Below, in pieces: positions 1 through 12,305 of a DNA stretch of 64,000 nt (positions within the stretch are counted from its first letter, which is position 1; every line of letters begins with the position of its first letter). The stretch is from Trematomus loennbergii. Lineage: Eukaryota > Chordata > Actinopteri > Perciformes > Nototheniidae. Where the stretch lies: the NCBI GenBank assembly GCA_012861695.1, contig JAAOOA010000026.1, positions 18,464,001 to 18,528,000 of the forward strand, given 5' to 3'. The notes beneath the pieces are model-generated. The model saw nothing but the letters and a program-made list of their open reading frames with translations. It was not told the DNA's origin and did not search any database. The translations under genes were made by a program, and so were the position numbers.

Positions 1-64
1 TGCTTCCTTGCTTCCTCCGTGTACCTTAATCACATCACGTCGCTGTGTCTGCGTCCCTTCACAG

Positions 65-135
65 GTCTTCTCTTCGGTCTGTGCTGCTGCTATCCTCAGG
101 AGACACCTAATGGTGTGGAAGGTTTTCGCACCCAA
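65..135 (+). CDS. pigo: PIGO, penultimate coding exon (partial gene)
   Basis: This 71-bp exon encodes residues near the C-terminus of GPI ethanolamine phosphate transferase 3. That multi-pass ER enzyme adds ethanolamine phosphate to the third mannose of the GPI-anchor precursor, working with PIGF. The exon is read in frame from base 65 and gives VFSSVCAAAILRRHLMVWKV followed by FAPK. The stretch RHLMVWKVFAPK is the hallmark of the PIGO C-terminus as I recall it from mammals. A consensus acceptor (cttcacag) precedes base 65 and the donor gtaagt begins at 136, so the exon ends in phase 2. The rest of the gene lies left of the window. Recognition rests on the motif and on correct splice phasing with the next exon. 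Confidence 0.9.
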
Positions 136-1063
136 GTAAGTACCCGAATGGATTTTCCAGCTCACACAAACTCTCTTACAGGAAAGACTCTTAAATATAT
201 ATTACAGTGGTTGACAGTAACACCGTGTTCGTGTCCTTATTTACATCTGCTTAGCCAGAAAGCACAATTCCTGACTTTAATTAATGCTGTCATTCATCAG
301 AATGCATCACATTGAGACTTCAACAGAATGGAGAAACACATTTTTCCAGATCCCCTTTACTCAAACATTTGTTTTTCTTTAGTTTATGTCCCTGACATGT
401 CGGACCGTGACTATTCTGACACGCAAAGTTTGCCACTAGAGGGCAGGCGATCTCTTCACTGACAGGAGGGATTTATGTTCCAGGAAAAATCAAATGTACT
501 CGAATTCGAACCCAATCACTTCAAATAAGAAAAGACAGAGAAAGATCAACACTGGCAAAGAAACCTGAAATCTTGAGCGCAGATCAGACATTGTGCAGTT
601 TTTAGATTTGAACTGTACCCTGGATCTTTTACTAAGATAATATTGTGTTTCACAACCACCAACATCCACTGCCAGTTGCAAGCTAACAAACTAACACACA
701 GCCTGAACAGAATACACAATGCTAAGAAAAAGGTGTTTAAGGATGGGAGGACTTGTTTTTCAACAAATATCTAGATCTTACTAAAGAATTTGAATGGATC
801 TTTTTTTTTAATGAAATATCTTGATTTATAGATCTTATCCTTAAGACTTACTGTAGAAAAACCTTTCTGGAATAATTTTCTTGTTCAAATATTGTCATGT
901 TTTTGTGTTTTTTTTACATCTTAAATGGGAAAATCATGTTAAGGTTTAAAAAATAAAATCATAGATCTTTATAGTATGGACTTACTATAGGAAATAAATC
1001 CTGTTTAGAATGATATACTGTGTATATATAGACTCTACTATGTCCTCTGTTCTCTCCCCGCAG
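136..1063 (+). other. pigo: Last PIGO intron
   Basis: This 928-bp GT..AG intron starts with gtaagt and ends in a pyrimidine tract (tctctccccgcag). It is phase 2 and AT-rich. I see no coding sequence or recognisable repeat in it. Confidence 0.85.
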
Positions 1064-1192
1064 GTTAATGTTTGAGGCCTCGGGTTCCTGGTGAGCAGCG
1101 TGTCTCTGCTGATCGGGGTCGCTCTGGTGCTGCGAGTGGACGTGGCCGTGGGCGGATGGTTTAAGAGACTCATCCCTGACGCATCCAGGTAG
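1064..1192 (+). CDS. pigo: PIGO, last coding exon, with apparent 1-bp frameshift
   Basis: After the acceptor ctccccgcag the split lysine codon is completed and the exon reads LMFEAS, matching the family's FIFEA region. It then meets a TGA at 1092-1094. Reading resumes in another frame at 1082 with GFLVSSVSLLIGVALVLRVD, then a tail of about 16 residues ending at TAG 1190-1192. This is the expected final transmembrane helix and short C-terminus of PIGO. The shift is explained by one missing G in the run at 1082-1084 (GGG where the family needs four). If real, it would remove the last membrane segment. No alternative acceptor restores the frame, because the downstream frame has a stop at 1073-1075. 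An assembly or homopolymer error is the simplest explanation. The exon's identity is secure; the gene's functional state is not. Confidence 0.85.
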
Positions 1193-1952
1193 CAGAGAAC
1201 AGAGGGAACGAACATGGCAGACAACACTGTATAGTTTTTATACGGACCTCTCACAAAAACATTGCCATCTGTGTCTGACATCAGGATCTCCACAAATACG
1301 TCATGGCCAGGCCAACGCACACTTCCTGTTCAGCCAGAGGGACTTTAGGATGTCGAATCTTGGACTGACTGAGCATCTTTTGAGCCTCATTTAAAGATTT
1401 TGTACTATAAGACGATAAGCTTGTAGACCGCCTCACTTGGCTGATGAGGTTGGAGACTTTTAGTTGTGTGTGGTCAGAGGAGGAATGTCTGAATGTCTCC
1501 TGTTTTTCTAACTCATAGCATGGATACAACCTTTCAAGCCAGACGGTTTACAGCAGCAGTCTGTTAACAGATGGCTAGCAACCATACTTAAACAAATTTG
1601 GCCTTTTGGGGATTTTTTTCCTCCAATTTGAAAGGGAGTCTTGCATATGTACGGAGGCCCTGAGACGCAAGTGAGAAAAAAAAATGCTGAATCATTTTCT
1701 AAATCTGCTGGAACTAGTTGTCTGTCCTGCATTTATTAAGCTGGTAAAAGGTACATGTACAGTTTGTTAGCAAATGTTGTTACTGTCATGTCTTTGTTTT
1801 GGATAGAAATTAACTTTAATCATTTAATTAATTATACCTTGATTGTGACCATAAATACATTGAAGAAGAACATTTAATTATAGCACAGTTAGAAAATTAC
1901 GAAAGAAAATATAATAATAATTATACATTACATTTTATATAGCTTTACAAGC

Positions 1953-1988
<36 letters not shown>

Positions 1989-3469
1989 TTGTATATGATA
2001 TAAAAAACAAAACCTTTTAATCAAGACAAGACCACCTAGGAGTATGACATGAACAATTGTTATCGCCATAAGGGAAAAATGTACGGAACTCTTGTATGTT
2101 ATTCCACGTTTCGCGAGTTACATTAGAAAAACTACAATTTAAAAGCTCAGTGTACGCTGTTACAGACATTATTCCAGCGTGTTTTTAAGTGCCCATGTAT
2201 GTGCCTCGGATTTAGAGTGCGTGAAGAACGTGTGAAAGAAAACATTAAAATGCTTTTAATCCTATTTCATACATGCGATGGAGTTGCACTTCAGCCTATT
2301 ATGGACAAAATTAGATTTACAACACCTGACAAAACCGTTTTGTTCACCAGTTTTCACAAAAGGATCCCAGCAAAAACCTTTTATTTGTTCTGTTCTTGAG
2401 TCATAAACAAAAGAGACAAAACAATTTTGATCAGAAAATGGATCACCAGAATATTCTTTTTCCCCTTGCCTCATTGGCCTTCCGTACATGTGTGCGTGCA
2501 GGATTCATTGTAAGTGGGAAACGGAAGAAATAAAAGAGCATGTGAATGTGTTTTACTGCAGAGGCTTTAACCACCAAAGCCATCTGCCATCCAATGTGTG
2601 GCGCTACTTCATGATCAGAAATCAAGTGCATTACACGTCTTAAGTGTTTGCGGAGGCTTTTTTGGTATGTTTTTCAAGATTGTGAAATAACCAGCACGTG
2701 TGGTTACTGCCAATTTACATAGTATTACTGTGAACTTCGTTTTTTTATTTATTTTTACACGGTTTTGGGTTCTTAATCATTTTTTTAGGGGTTCTGATTC
2801 CTATCTCTAATGCCTATTTATAATTCCTTCTTTAAATCTCAAACTAAACTTTTGTCTTACTTAGGCCTGAAACTTTTATTCCTTGGAACAGGTGCCTACA
2901 TTTGACCAATGCCTTTTTTTGTGTATGATGTCATTATGTTGACAGGGACATTTAATCCAGTTGGTTAATTTATAAGTCAGTATCTGAAGTAAGATCTGTG
3001 ACTGTTGTGCAGCTGTAGTCAGCAGCTAAAGCTAATTAGCTAATGCATGATATGGAAGGGATGTTGACTCAGAATGAATTAGCTACAGTGAAATAGTGCT
3101 GCGTTTCTGAGGCTGCTGTATGGGAGTGACTGGTCATTTAGAGCGGCTGCCGTAGTGATCAGCCCAAAGTGAAGGTTTGGCTAGGTTATGTGATGACGGG
3201 GCACTTTCTCTGTTCTGTTCTCAAAAGTTTAATATATGAATATCTGATTAATTATGATGATTTTTTTCATTCTGTGAGAAATGTAATAAAAGTTTTTTAC
3301 AAGAAAACCTCAGACGTGATTCATTTTGTGGCCGGCGAGGAATGTTTGTCCCTATAACTTTTGTTAAGAAAGAAGGAAATTCACCAAGGTCATTAGACAT
3401 CTGAAATATATCTTTAAATGAAAAACACAATTGTACATTATAGAAAAGGGATACATCTTGTTGCAGACT
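1193..3469. other. PIGO 3' flank and intergenic sequence
   Basis: This follows the PIGO stop and presumably starts with the 3' UTR, although I could not place a clear AATAAA signal soon after the stop. It is AT-rich with short chance ORFs only. The one distinct feature is the ATA microsatellite at 1956-1989. Confidence 0.5.
1956..1989. repeat. (TAA)n microsatellite
   Basis: About eleven uninterrupted TAA units sit in an AT-rich stretch. Length polymorphism is likely. Confidence 0.9.
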
Positions 3470-3925
3470 GGAAATGAACGCACAAACTGGGTCTCAAAAG
3501 TAAAGCTAATGTGAAAGTGCCTCCACTGTTTGCAAAAAGAAGTCTGATTGTTAGAAGTCTGAGAAAATGACCGAACATCTCACTTGATTCCTTATCTCAG
3601 TAAACATTTTCCTAATGATTTGTTGCTTTCAATTGCTGGTTAAAGGTCTTTTTTAATACCTCATGATATTCAATGTGTAAATGATGGTCCCCTTCGAGTA
3701 GACTCAGAAGAAACTCTGGGTCTAAAGTTAAACCAATGCAACATTGCCTTTAGGTTGCAAAATGTAGTTCAATTGTAAAAATTGAAAAAATGACCCTAAT
3801 TTATTACCTCGGTAAACATTTCCCTAATGATTTTATGGTTGCTAAAAGTCGGTTTGGGTGATCTCCATGTTTTCGTCTTGGTTCTTGAACCTTTTACATA
3901 TCCTTGTGGTTCATGAAAGTTAATC
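3470..3925. repeat. Two partial copies of a dispersed fish repeat
   Basis: Two successive segments (about 3525-3660 and 3745-3860) share the order 'gttgcaaaa...attg...gaaaaaatgaccc...taaacatttccctaatga'. The same order occurs in the fuller copy at 30148-30760. This is a medium-copy interspersed repeat I recognise from percomorph genomes. I cannot assign a superfamily. No coding sequence is evident. Confidence 0.6.
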
Positions 3926-6900
3926 GAAACAATTTGGTTACCTAAAATGTCATGCTCAGAGGTCAGTTGATCTTCGCTTCACCCTCTCCAATCACTTTTT
4001 GTTCCAATAAAACAAGATGACTACGGCTAAAACTTGACTCTTTAAAACAGTTGTCCACAAACAAACTTTTTCTAAACACTCTATGCCAAAAATATGGTCC
4101 TGAAGAATTTTAAACATCTTCTTTGTATTCACCAAAGTTATTAGACATGATCTGAAGCTTTGGCAAAATAAAAAACCATTATGGTCGGACATCAACTCCG
4201 CAGATCTCGGATGTAACGATCGGACGATGTGGTTTATTGTGCATCCGTGTTGCTACATTAGCATAATTTATTGTCGCACTGGAAACAATTTATACAGTGC
4301 AGGAAGTAGTATTTAATGTTCAGTATATTGATTCAAGGACCTCACGGAGGAGACAGGTGCTGCCATACATTCTTACTGCCCATCAGTCAAGGTGCTTCAT
4401 TCATAATTCACCAGGGCTCTCCATATTTCCACTTCCCATAAGTCTGGAAGCTGTCACACGTCTCACTCGTACAAACGGGCAACGGGCAACATTATTTTCA
4501 TGTTCTCTTCCTGACTCAGCCTGCCTATAACATGTTTTTTCCAGTAAAGTAATAATCTTCTTTGAGATGCGCAGTACTCAATAAATAGAATTTAAATGAG
4601 TTGGTTTTGATACGTGATTTGCATACACTTTAAATGCAAATTACATTTAGCAATTATAATGGAAACGGCATACAGGGTTGAATTAATTTAGTAAATTATG
4701 AATATGAAACCTCATGAGTTTGCAGACGCAGACCTCTGACACAGCTTTATAAACGGTAAAAGACAGAGATGGCATAAATACATAATGGAGAAAATTGAAA
4801 AGCGCATTTTCAAAGCCAGAAGTTGAAACACTTGATAATTGAACTGTTGTGATTCACAAGGCTAAAGTTAAATGGGAAAGAAAAGTAGAAAGTAAAACAA
4901 AAAAGGTTTTTCGACACCATTGTGGTTTTGTTTGTATGGAATACTAAGAGGGCCAAGCATAGCGGGAAGAAATGAAGAAATAAAAAATATCCAATCTGTT
5001 TTTTTAAGTACAAAAATTGAATAAAAGTTTAAAAAGAAAAATGAAATACCATTTTAGGACTAAATTTGAGTTTGCGTATACACTGATAGATTGAACGTAT
5101 TGCAAAATGTTAACCTTTTTAATTATATATTATTTTTTTACATTATGCCTTGGCCTAATACTCTTGGGTGGGATTCTTCACACTTAGAAACCCATAGAAT
5201 GATCAATTTCCATAGAAGCAACATCAAAACTTTCACCATAACATTAAAAAAACGTTGGTTCTTATTTTTGTTATTTTGGATGTGAAACACCATTCTCTGT
5301 GGAGTAGATTGGCACACGTTCATCGAAAGCACTCCTGATCCTCTAATTGCTCATGATTACAGGATGAACAGCCCTTTGGACAACAATACCCGGATTTCTG
5401 CTTTCATCCGATATTAAAGTCAGAGTAATGTGTATCATGGGGATAGAAAATCATCCGGCTGCTCTCTGATGTTGGTGTTCAGTGAGAAGGGCTCTTTGCA
5501 CAGGGACAAGACGCAAAATAGTTTTGATATAGCCATCATCACTCGCTGTAGCTCCTCCGATGTGAACGAATAGGAATCTCTTACATCTTCATGAGCATCC
5601 ATTAGGCTCGGTTTCAACATCTGTAAAAGCAAACTCAAAGTCCAAAAACGTGGCATCTCAAAAGTTCCAGAATGATCAGAAATAATTTGTTATAAAGATT
5701 CAAAGGTTTATTGTCATAACATATACACAACTGCTTTTTCTACATGGATTTAATATTGGGAGATTTGAAAAAAAAAACATTAAATTGCATTGTCACAATG
5801 TTCAAATTCCAGATGTATGTAATCAGAGAGATGGCCATCTTTTTTTTTTTTAGCATGTATTACTCATCACAACTTTTTCTTAAATTGTACTTTTACAGCA
5901 AATTAATACAAATATATCTTTTAAAACTTTGCAGAAGGGAGTGTTTATCAGTTGCAGGCTCAGTTCAATTATTTCTGTGATCTTGTTCTTGAAACATTAA
6001 AATAAGAGGACATTTATTTAAAAAAAAGAATTAGATGAATTTTTGAAGTTTTTTCCCTTCATCTTCCTCCAGGGATTTTTTTCCAAATCAATTTGTATTC
6101 TGCCTGAATAATAATACAATGAACAAAGCTAGGTTAATAAGAAAAACATGCTTTAAAGAGTCCCTTTTTCTTAAGGGATATCTGCTTTTCTAGCTCAAGC
6201 TCATGTATTACAACATTTACATAAATACTAGATAAGCCATTGGTCACAGTGATGTTGACTCAATGAAATTGTAGGCACGTTGATTGGTTAAGTCTGTTTT
6301 CAGTGTACAGGGATAATAAATATTGTTATAGTTCAATTTGATGTCACCAAGGTTTACCATGTCAGCAGAAATGCCAGAAGGCTAAACATACTCAGAAAAG
6401 GAACATTTTCATTATGAAAACCTGAGTGCTTTTAAAAGGATACAATGAGGCTTTAATGCACAGTGAGGGCAAAAGGTTACAGGCTGTAAAAGGAGTATAC
6501 TTGACTCTTTCTCTTTTTTTGCGGAAACACATTGACTGATGGGAAGTGAGTCCATTATGGACTATGTAGACAGGAACCAACCACATTTTCCAGGTTTTCG
6601 ACTCATTTTCATATCTTGGTTTTGGAATTTGTTATTTTTCTAAATTGGCTGAAGGGAAATTATGTCATAAAAAAAATCTGTGTGAATTCTGCCTCCTCAA
6701 CTCATAAGTAGCCTTTTAATCATAACTAATTGTTCTTATAACCAGGGTGGAATATGTCCAACGAAAACGAAAGAAAAAAACGGTGCAATCATGGAAACAA
6801 AATGGCAGATATAATATAAAGGATAGAAAAATATTTCTTTGTGCATGAGGGTGACCATTACCAATCTGTGGACATGATATAAATAGCGATAAACATTTCC

Positions 6901-8320
6901 ATAGTATCCAAAAGTATGTCATATTGAACTTGAAAACTATAATACAGGTGTATTGGCATCGCCCACAGACGCAGAGCATGAATCAAACTCGACATATCCC
7001 AGTTGAGGGTTTATGGTCTTGACTTATACAATATTGGTACCTGACGTTCAGGAAGAGTAAAAGTTTTATGGCCGAAGGGATTTTCAGCTTTACCGAAGCC
7101 AGGAGAGGTTTCTCTTTAAAATTATATATGTGATATATCCATGGAGGGCACAAGTTGTTGCTGGAATGCTTTGAGTTTGCAGAGTTACTTTTTTCTCTGA
7201 GCATGGGTAATTACACGCAGTTCATTTGACAACTTTCTAAATCAAAGTTCCTACGGCACTTGAGGAAGTTCTCGAGCATATTTCAGCCGTCATGCTGAAA
7301 AACATCTCTGTCGGGGTAGGCTACATATGTTTTGGACGCACACCAGCAATAAGTCACATAGTTGAAGAAGATATTTCATAAGAGATATAAAGGTGGCTCA
7401 GGATGCAATACTGTAAAAAAAGTTTTGAAAGTTTGAACAAAGAGAATAATTATAATCTGCGTAAAAAACAATTGGCCAGTTTGGGCGTTTTTTCTTTTTT
7501 GCCTGCAACATCCATTTTGTTCACCACCACCAGTCCTGAAAGCGCCATAACAAGCAAGACCTGTTCATCAAACAGAATGAAAAAGTTTGCACTAACTGGA
7601 AAATGGAAAGAGCGAACATAGAACAAACCAGATTATTTCCTTGATATTAGGGTTAGGGTGAAGATCTGCATCGCCTGGATTTCTAAATCCAGCTGTCCAA
7701 GTCATTTTATCCATTCGAAAACTGTCTACCACATATTTTACAACTTTAATTTAAATTACATTTATGTTCATATGTAACCCTTTTAAAGTTGCACTATGTT
7801 TAATATTCAGATTTTGCTTTAACCTTTGGGATTTCTCTTTTATATAGGTTTAAATATTTAATGAACTGTTGAAGGGAGCCTAAAATTAAAGACTTTAATT
7901 TGACAGGACTGCTTGGTTGTAATTGTTGTGCATATTAAAGGCCTCGTAGTGATACGAGCTCCACACAACAATATCTGTGATCTCAAAAGCTTACTTGAGA
8001 GGAGGCATCGGACTTTTGAGACTTCAGAGGCAGGGATGAAATGGACAGGTCTCCGCTCCTTTGATAGTACCAGCACCACAGGGCGTGGTTGATCATTAAC
8101 CGTCCCGTAGGGTTGACGATTTTCCCGTCATAGAAGTTTAAAGAAACAGGATTTCTGAATTCTGATGAAAGTTGCTCAGCGGCGCATGAAGCCAAAATGG
8201 CCTGACTCTCGAAAACAAAGATACCCGGATCTTCCCTAGATCTTCGGGCGATCTTGCCCATTCATTGGTAAGATAGCGATTGTATTTACCTTAAACCCCG
8301 CCTCCAATCAGCTTCGTCAA
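3926..8320. other. Intergenic, no gene seen
   Basis: This stretch is AT-rich with only short chance ORFs. A short segment at 5697-5730 (gattcaaaggtttattgtca) resembles the 'attcaaggcttttattgg' repeat at 14659-14695. A very short telomere-like ttagggttaggg lies near 7647. I see nothing else I can support. Confidence 0.5.
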
Positions 8321-8590
8321 TAGAGAACCGCAGTGACGCGTCCTAAAACCCGGAAGTAAACTTCTTCCGGTTCCTTCGACAAAAATTGAATGCAATTTCT
8401 CCATAGGATTTTGGAAAATAGCTTGAAATAAGGTCTGTGGTTGACACACATTTAAGAAACAGATCACGTTTTGTTCAGCCGGGTAATCTCCACATGTCTA
8501 CCCTACTTTTATAATTTTCTAATCATAAATCTAAGCGATAGATTTATGATCGATAGATTTAGTTTTAGGACGCGTCACTGTGGTTCTCTA
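8321..8590. mobile_element. MITE-like element, about 270 bp, with terminal inverted repeats
   Basis: The left end (tagagaaccgcagtgacgcg, continuing tcctaaaac) is mirrored at the right end (gttttaggacgcgtcactgt, continuing ggttctcta). The inverted repeat is about 29 bp with one mismatch. If the element proper starts at gagaacc, both sides are flanked by TA, as expected for a Tc1/mariner-type MITE. That classification is inferred. A perfect 12-bp hairpin with a 5-nt loop lies inside at 8522-8550. No ORF is present, so the element is non-autonomous. Confidence 0.75.
8522..8550. repeat. Perfect 12-bp hairpin inside the MITE
   Basis: The arms atcataaatcta and tagatttatgat are exact reverse complements separated by agcga. 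The structure is part of the surrounding MITE. Confidence 0.85.
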
Positions 8591-8699
8591 TAGCATCTTG
8601 TGCGGTCTCGGCTCAGTCAAATAGATAAACAGACAATAACTCTGAATGTAAGTTAATGTAAGTCAATGAGAAAAAGTATGTTTGGCCAGAATTTTCGTT

Positions 8700-8815
8700 T
8701 TATGTTTTTTATGTTTCATGTGTAACTTGCTGCAGGTCTCCTTGAAAAAGAGATCAATGATCTCAATGGGACCTACCTGGTTAAATAAAGGTTTGAAATG
8801 AAATGAAATGAGAAT
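8700..8815 (+). repeat. Non-LTR retrotransposon 3' tail
   Basis: The segment reads '...ctgcaggtctccttgaaa', 'aagagat...tctcaatgggacc', then 'ctggttaaataaagg' and a short (gaaat)n tail. This is the typical 3' end of a fish non-LTR element with a microsatellite tail. No reverse-transcriptase ORF remains, so it is a 5'-truncated copy. The family assignment is uncertain. Confidence 0.6.
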
Positions 8816-8884
8816 GAAGTCCTGTTAAGACATTCAAGTGTAATACCGCTGTTGGCCACAATAAAATAGCTTCCTGTAAGCTAA

Positions 8885-9255
8885 GGTAAGGTACGTTTAT
8901 TTATATAGCACATTTTCAGACACAGAGGCAAAGTGCTTTACATCGCCATTAACACTTAATAATAAGACAACAGAAAGGAATACAATAAATACACATAATG
9001 GAATAGCAGATTCATAAAAACCATGCATAAAAGAGATACAGAATAGTTTAAAAACAACATTGTAAATACGGTAGGTGCTAAAACAAGTTAAAAGTCTTCT
9101 GGGTAAGCAGCTGTAAAAAGTAGTGTTTTTAGCCTCGACTTAAAAGAACTCAGCGTTGGTGAAGACCTCAGGTTTTCTGGAAGTTTATTCCATTTGTGGG
9201 GAGCATAAAAACTAAAAGCAGCTTCGGCGTGTTTGTTAAATAATTTGCACCAGGA
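8885..9255 (-). repeat. Antisense dispersed repeat beginning tttatttatatagcac
   Basis: The sequence runs from 'cgtttatttatatagcacat' through 'caaagtgctttacatcgcc' to 'ctggaagtttattccatttg'. This is a very common teleost interspersed repeat. In minus orientation it looks like the 3' end of a LINE-type element (ending in gtgctatataaataaa). Shorter relatives occur at 23602-23700 and 31990-32110. It has no ORF. Confidence 0.65.
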
Positions 9256-9450
9256 TATATGCAGCAATTACACCTTCAATGAACACTGTCTTTAAGATAT
9301 TTCATACACAATACTGGTTTTCGCATCATGTTCCTAATGTTACAATTAATAATTGACCGTTTCAAGTGTTGTGCTAATGGTTTCTGTGTAAAAGCCCAAG
9401 CCCAATAGAAAGCAAAAGCAGGGACAACAGGACGGTACTAATGCAGTACA

Positions 9451-9458
9451 TGTGATGG
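9451..9458. repeat. Left target-site duplication, 8 bp
   Basis: The sequence tgtgatgg matches 10378-10385 exactly and borders the 919-bp hAT-like element. Confidence 0.85.
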
Positions 9459-10377
9459 CATGGGCGTAATTTCCACTGGGGACAGGGGGGACATGTCCCC
9501 CCCACTTTTCAAAATCCCATTTGTGTCCCCCCCACTTTTTAAATGTGTTTATTATTATTTTTTTACGCAAGCGGTCATCGTCATGGAGGATTGGGTTGTT
9601 GTTAGCATCTGGTGCTAGCTTGGAGCTAACGGAGAATTAGAAGCTGTTTCAACAATAAGGAGAGGGAGAGCTCTCTGCTGTCGGACTGAGAGAGATAACG
9701 TCAGCTCAGGGAGGTAAAGGACTCGCTGAGCGATTAGATTGTAAACTTTAGTCGAGTTATCTCAGTGGGTCTCAAACGGTTTGGTCATCTATGTAAACAA
9801 ATATTTCCATCTATGTAATATTAGTTGTATATAAAATAAGTTAAGAAATCCTTCCAATGTGTACTATCTATAGGTCAGTACAAAAAAAAAAACACAGTTT
9901 CAAAGGGGAGTGATTAGTCAAATATGCATAAATAAAAAGAAAGAAAGCAGACTAGGTAAGATAAAGATATAGAGAGGAGTTTATCAATGATTGTTATTGC
10001 TTGTGAGCATATTCTAATGTTTTTTGGAGTATTGAAATATATACAGTTCTGTTTTATATGAGTGTTGAGAACTGTATCCATACATCTCTTCATTTGTGCA
10101 CCAGATTGATGCATTTAGCTTCGATTTAAAGAAAACAAATCATCCCCCTAGAGGATGTGAGGTCATCACAAATAAAACAGGTTCACATGGATAGGATACT
10201 AGATAAGTGTGCACACTCATTATATACACTACACATTTTTCTTGGATTTGTTAACACTATAGTCCCTAATATATTTGTAGAAAGGCAGGAAATTAAATTA
10301 AATTGAGAACATTTTTCATTGCGGAGGACCCCCTGTTTTGTGTCCCCCCCACTTCTCAAACCAAAGTTACACCCTTG
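9459..10377. mobile_element. Complete non-autonomous hAT-like transposon (919 bp)
   Basis: An exact 8-bp duplication, tgtgatgg, flanks the element (9451-9458 and 10378-10385). The termini are inverted: the left end is CATGGGCGTAATTTCC and the reverse complement of the right end is CAAGGGTGTAACTTTGG. Subterminal C-rich blocks (gtccccccccac type) occur near both ends. An 8-bp duplication and CA..GGG ends fit the hAT superfamily. No transposase ORF is visible, so it must have moved using a transposase supplied elsewhere. A chance minus-strand ORF (10356-10826) overlaps the right end. Confidence 0.85.
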
Positions 10378-10385
10378 TGTGATGG
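10378..10385. repeat. Right target-site duplication, 8 bp
   Basis: The sequence tgtgatgg is an exact copy of 9451-9458. Confidence 0.85.
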
Positions 10386-12019
10386 TACAGTACAGATGGC
10401 AAAAACAGATGGGCAGACATAATAATACTCTTTTGCCCAGTTGGCACCCAAGTTCACACAAGGCCCCTGACTGTTGCTAAAGAATAGATGCTCTTCTTCA
10501 AAGTGGTGACTTCCTGTGGGTGCAATTTCACATATCACTACCTCTCTAGCCAGTCTTTCAATGTATTTTAGTGTGTTTTTGTCTTTGGGATCACTAATAC
10601 AGAGGATGCATTGTTCTCTATGGTTCAGACACTCACATAAATTGATTTTCCCAATAGGATGACATTGTGTTAAACTGGTAGAAAACAGAAAAACAAAAGA
10701 GACAATGGACAAAAGGTTTAAAATTGAGTGAGCAGCTATTTTTAGTTTTTGGAGCAGAAGTTGCTTGTAGGCGTTTGAAGTGTGAAGTTGAAGTAATTGC
10801 AGAGATAAGACAGCAATCTCATCCAACTTTTTTTTATAAATGTTTATTTGAAAGAGGGCTTCAGTGCTGCTTTTGAAAGCTGGTAAAGGTCACCATGCTT
10901 GTGGGAAACCTATGTCTGTGCCCTATTTTTTTAAAGGTCACAGAGCTTAGAAGATCCTGTAAAGAATGTCAAAACAGCTGAAGATAATTTTACTTCACCA
11001 TTGATTCTCTGAAGCAGAACAAAGAACATATAGATCATATTCTGGCAATACAATGACCGAGGGATTTTCTATTGAACTTCATGAGCATAAAGGTCAGGTT
11101 TCTGAAGCTTAAAGATCAGATATAACATGGTCTCTTAGTATTAGCATGATGTACGGACTGGAACATTTGCATTACTTAATAAGCATGCTTATATGTTCAA
11201 TTTAATTAACATTATAAACGGCATGGCCTTGGTGGAGGTTTCCATTCACAAGATGATTTGTTTTCTCATATTCTTGCATTCCAGTGACCTAATTTTTATT
11301 GATCCTCCCTTTTATATCACATTTAATTTAGCTGACACTTTTATCCAATATGAATCACACTACCAAGATGATACACAACCGAGAAGAATCATGCACAGAT
11401 CTAGTTATTAACGAAAAATGTTTTTTTTGCATTATTGTCATCCCATATTTCCCCCCAATGACATTTAGCTCATCAGCAGTGGCATTAGACGTATATAGTG
11501 TATGATGGATTGGAAAACTGCCACTGTCCTGTAGTCCACTAAGTGTGGTATTGTTTACTACCTCGGTTCATTTTAAATATGCTGGTAAGCAATGTGTTTT
11601 AAGGGCCTTATTTACCCCACAAACAGACATGCTGGTCAGTCAATAGTCCTCGAATTATATCAAAGCGCTAACACCTCAAAAAGGTCCCGTATTTGACCTG
11701 GATGATTCAAATGCTTTGAGGTAATCCCTGGTTTCTCGCACCTTAAATGGAAGTATTGAGCTGCCGTCTTGCTTTCTTTGATGCCGACTGAAGTTTCTAA
11801 ATGTGGACATGTAGTGTTGGGCTACAGCTAGGATTAAAAGGAAATTAGAAAGCTAGCTGTGGTTTTAGGAAGATAGATTACAAGGACTTCTGTGCAATAA
11901 ATCAAACCGCTTATCTGATGTCACAATGACGCATTTGAAATCATGATGCAATTCCCTTGAAGGCAAACCTAATTTCTTGTTTAAGAGAACATTATTATTG
12001 AATAAATCAATTTAATCTA
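10386..12019. other. Intergenic, no supported gene
   Basis: The longest ORF here is a minus-strand 156-codon frame that runs into the hAT element. It has no recognisable domain and I treat it as chance. A short stretch at 11318-11390 (catttaatttagctgacact then tttatccaatatga) is a decayed copy of the teleost repeat also seen at 61136-61260. Confidence 0.45.
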
Positions 12020-12305
12020 CATTTACAAAAGTAAGTCAGTGTCATGGTTCTGCTCTGCTGTTTTTAGTTCACATATCAACACCACAGTTTAGGTTCCAGT
12101 CTTTCCTGAACTGTTCTTGATAATGACTCCGCAACAAAGAGTGATGAAAGAAAGGTTTACCTGAGGAAAATAACAAATATACATTTCCAAAAGTCACTTA
12201 GTTTCACGGTTCTGCTGTAACAGTTCTCAGATCAACACTGTAGTTCATTTTGTAGTCTTTCCTAAACTGTTCTGGGTAATGACTCAGCAACAAAGAGTGA
12301 TGATT
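12020..12305. repeat. Degenerate tandem duplication, period about 162 bp
   Basis: Two units (about 12020-12147 and 12182-12305) share the same block order. It runs catttacaaaagt / ggttctgct / cagatcaacac / tagtctttcctgaactgttc / taatgactc / gcaacaaagagtgatga. They differ at many positions, so the duplication is old. It leads straight into another repeat at 12306-12595. Confidence 0.75.

Noticed and set aside
7645..7660. Telomere-like ttagggttaggg (also near 25636)
   Set aside because: Only two units; too short to be a meaningful interstitial telomere.
10356..10826. 156-codon minus-strand ORF with Cys pairs, faintly like a chemokine or RecR-type zinc finger
   Set aside because: Cysteine spacing fits neither family, there is no splice support, and its end runs through the terminal repeat of the hAT-like element. 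ORFs of this length are expected by chance in 64 kb of AT-rich DNA.
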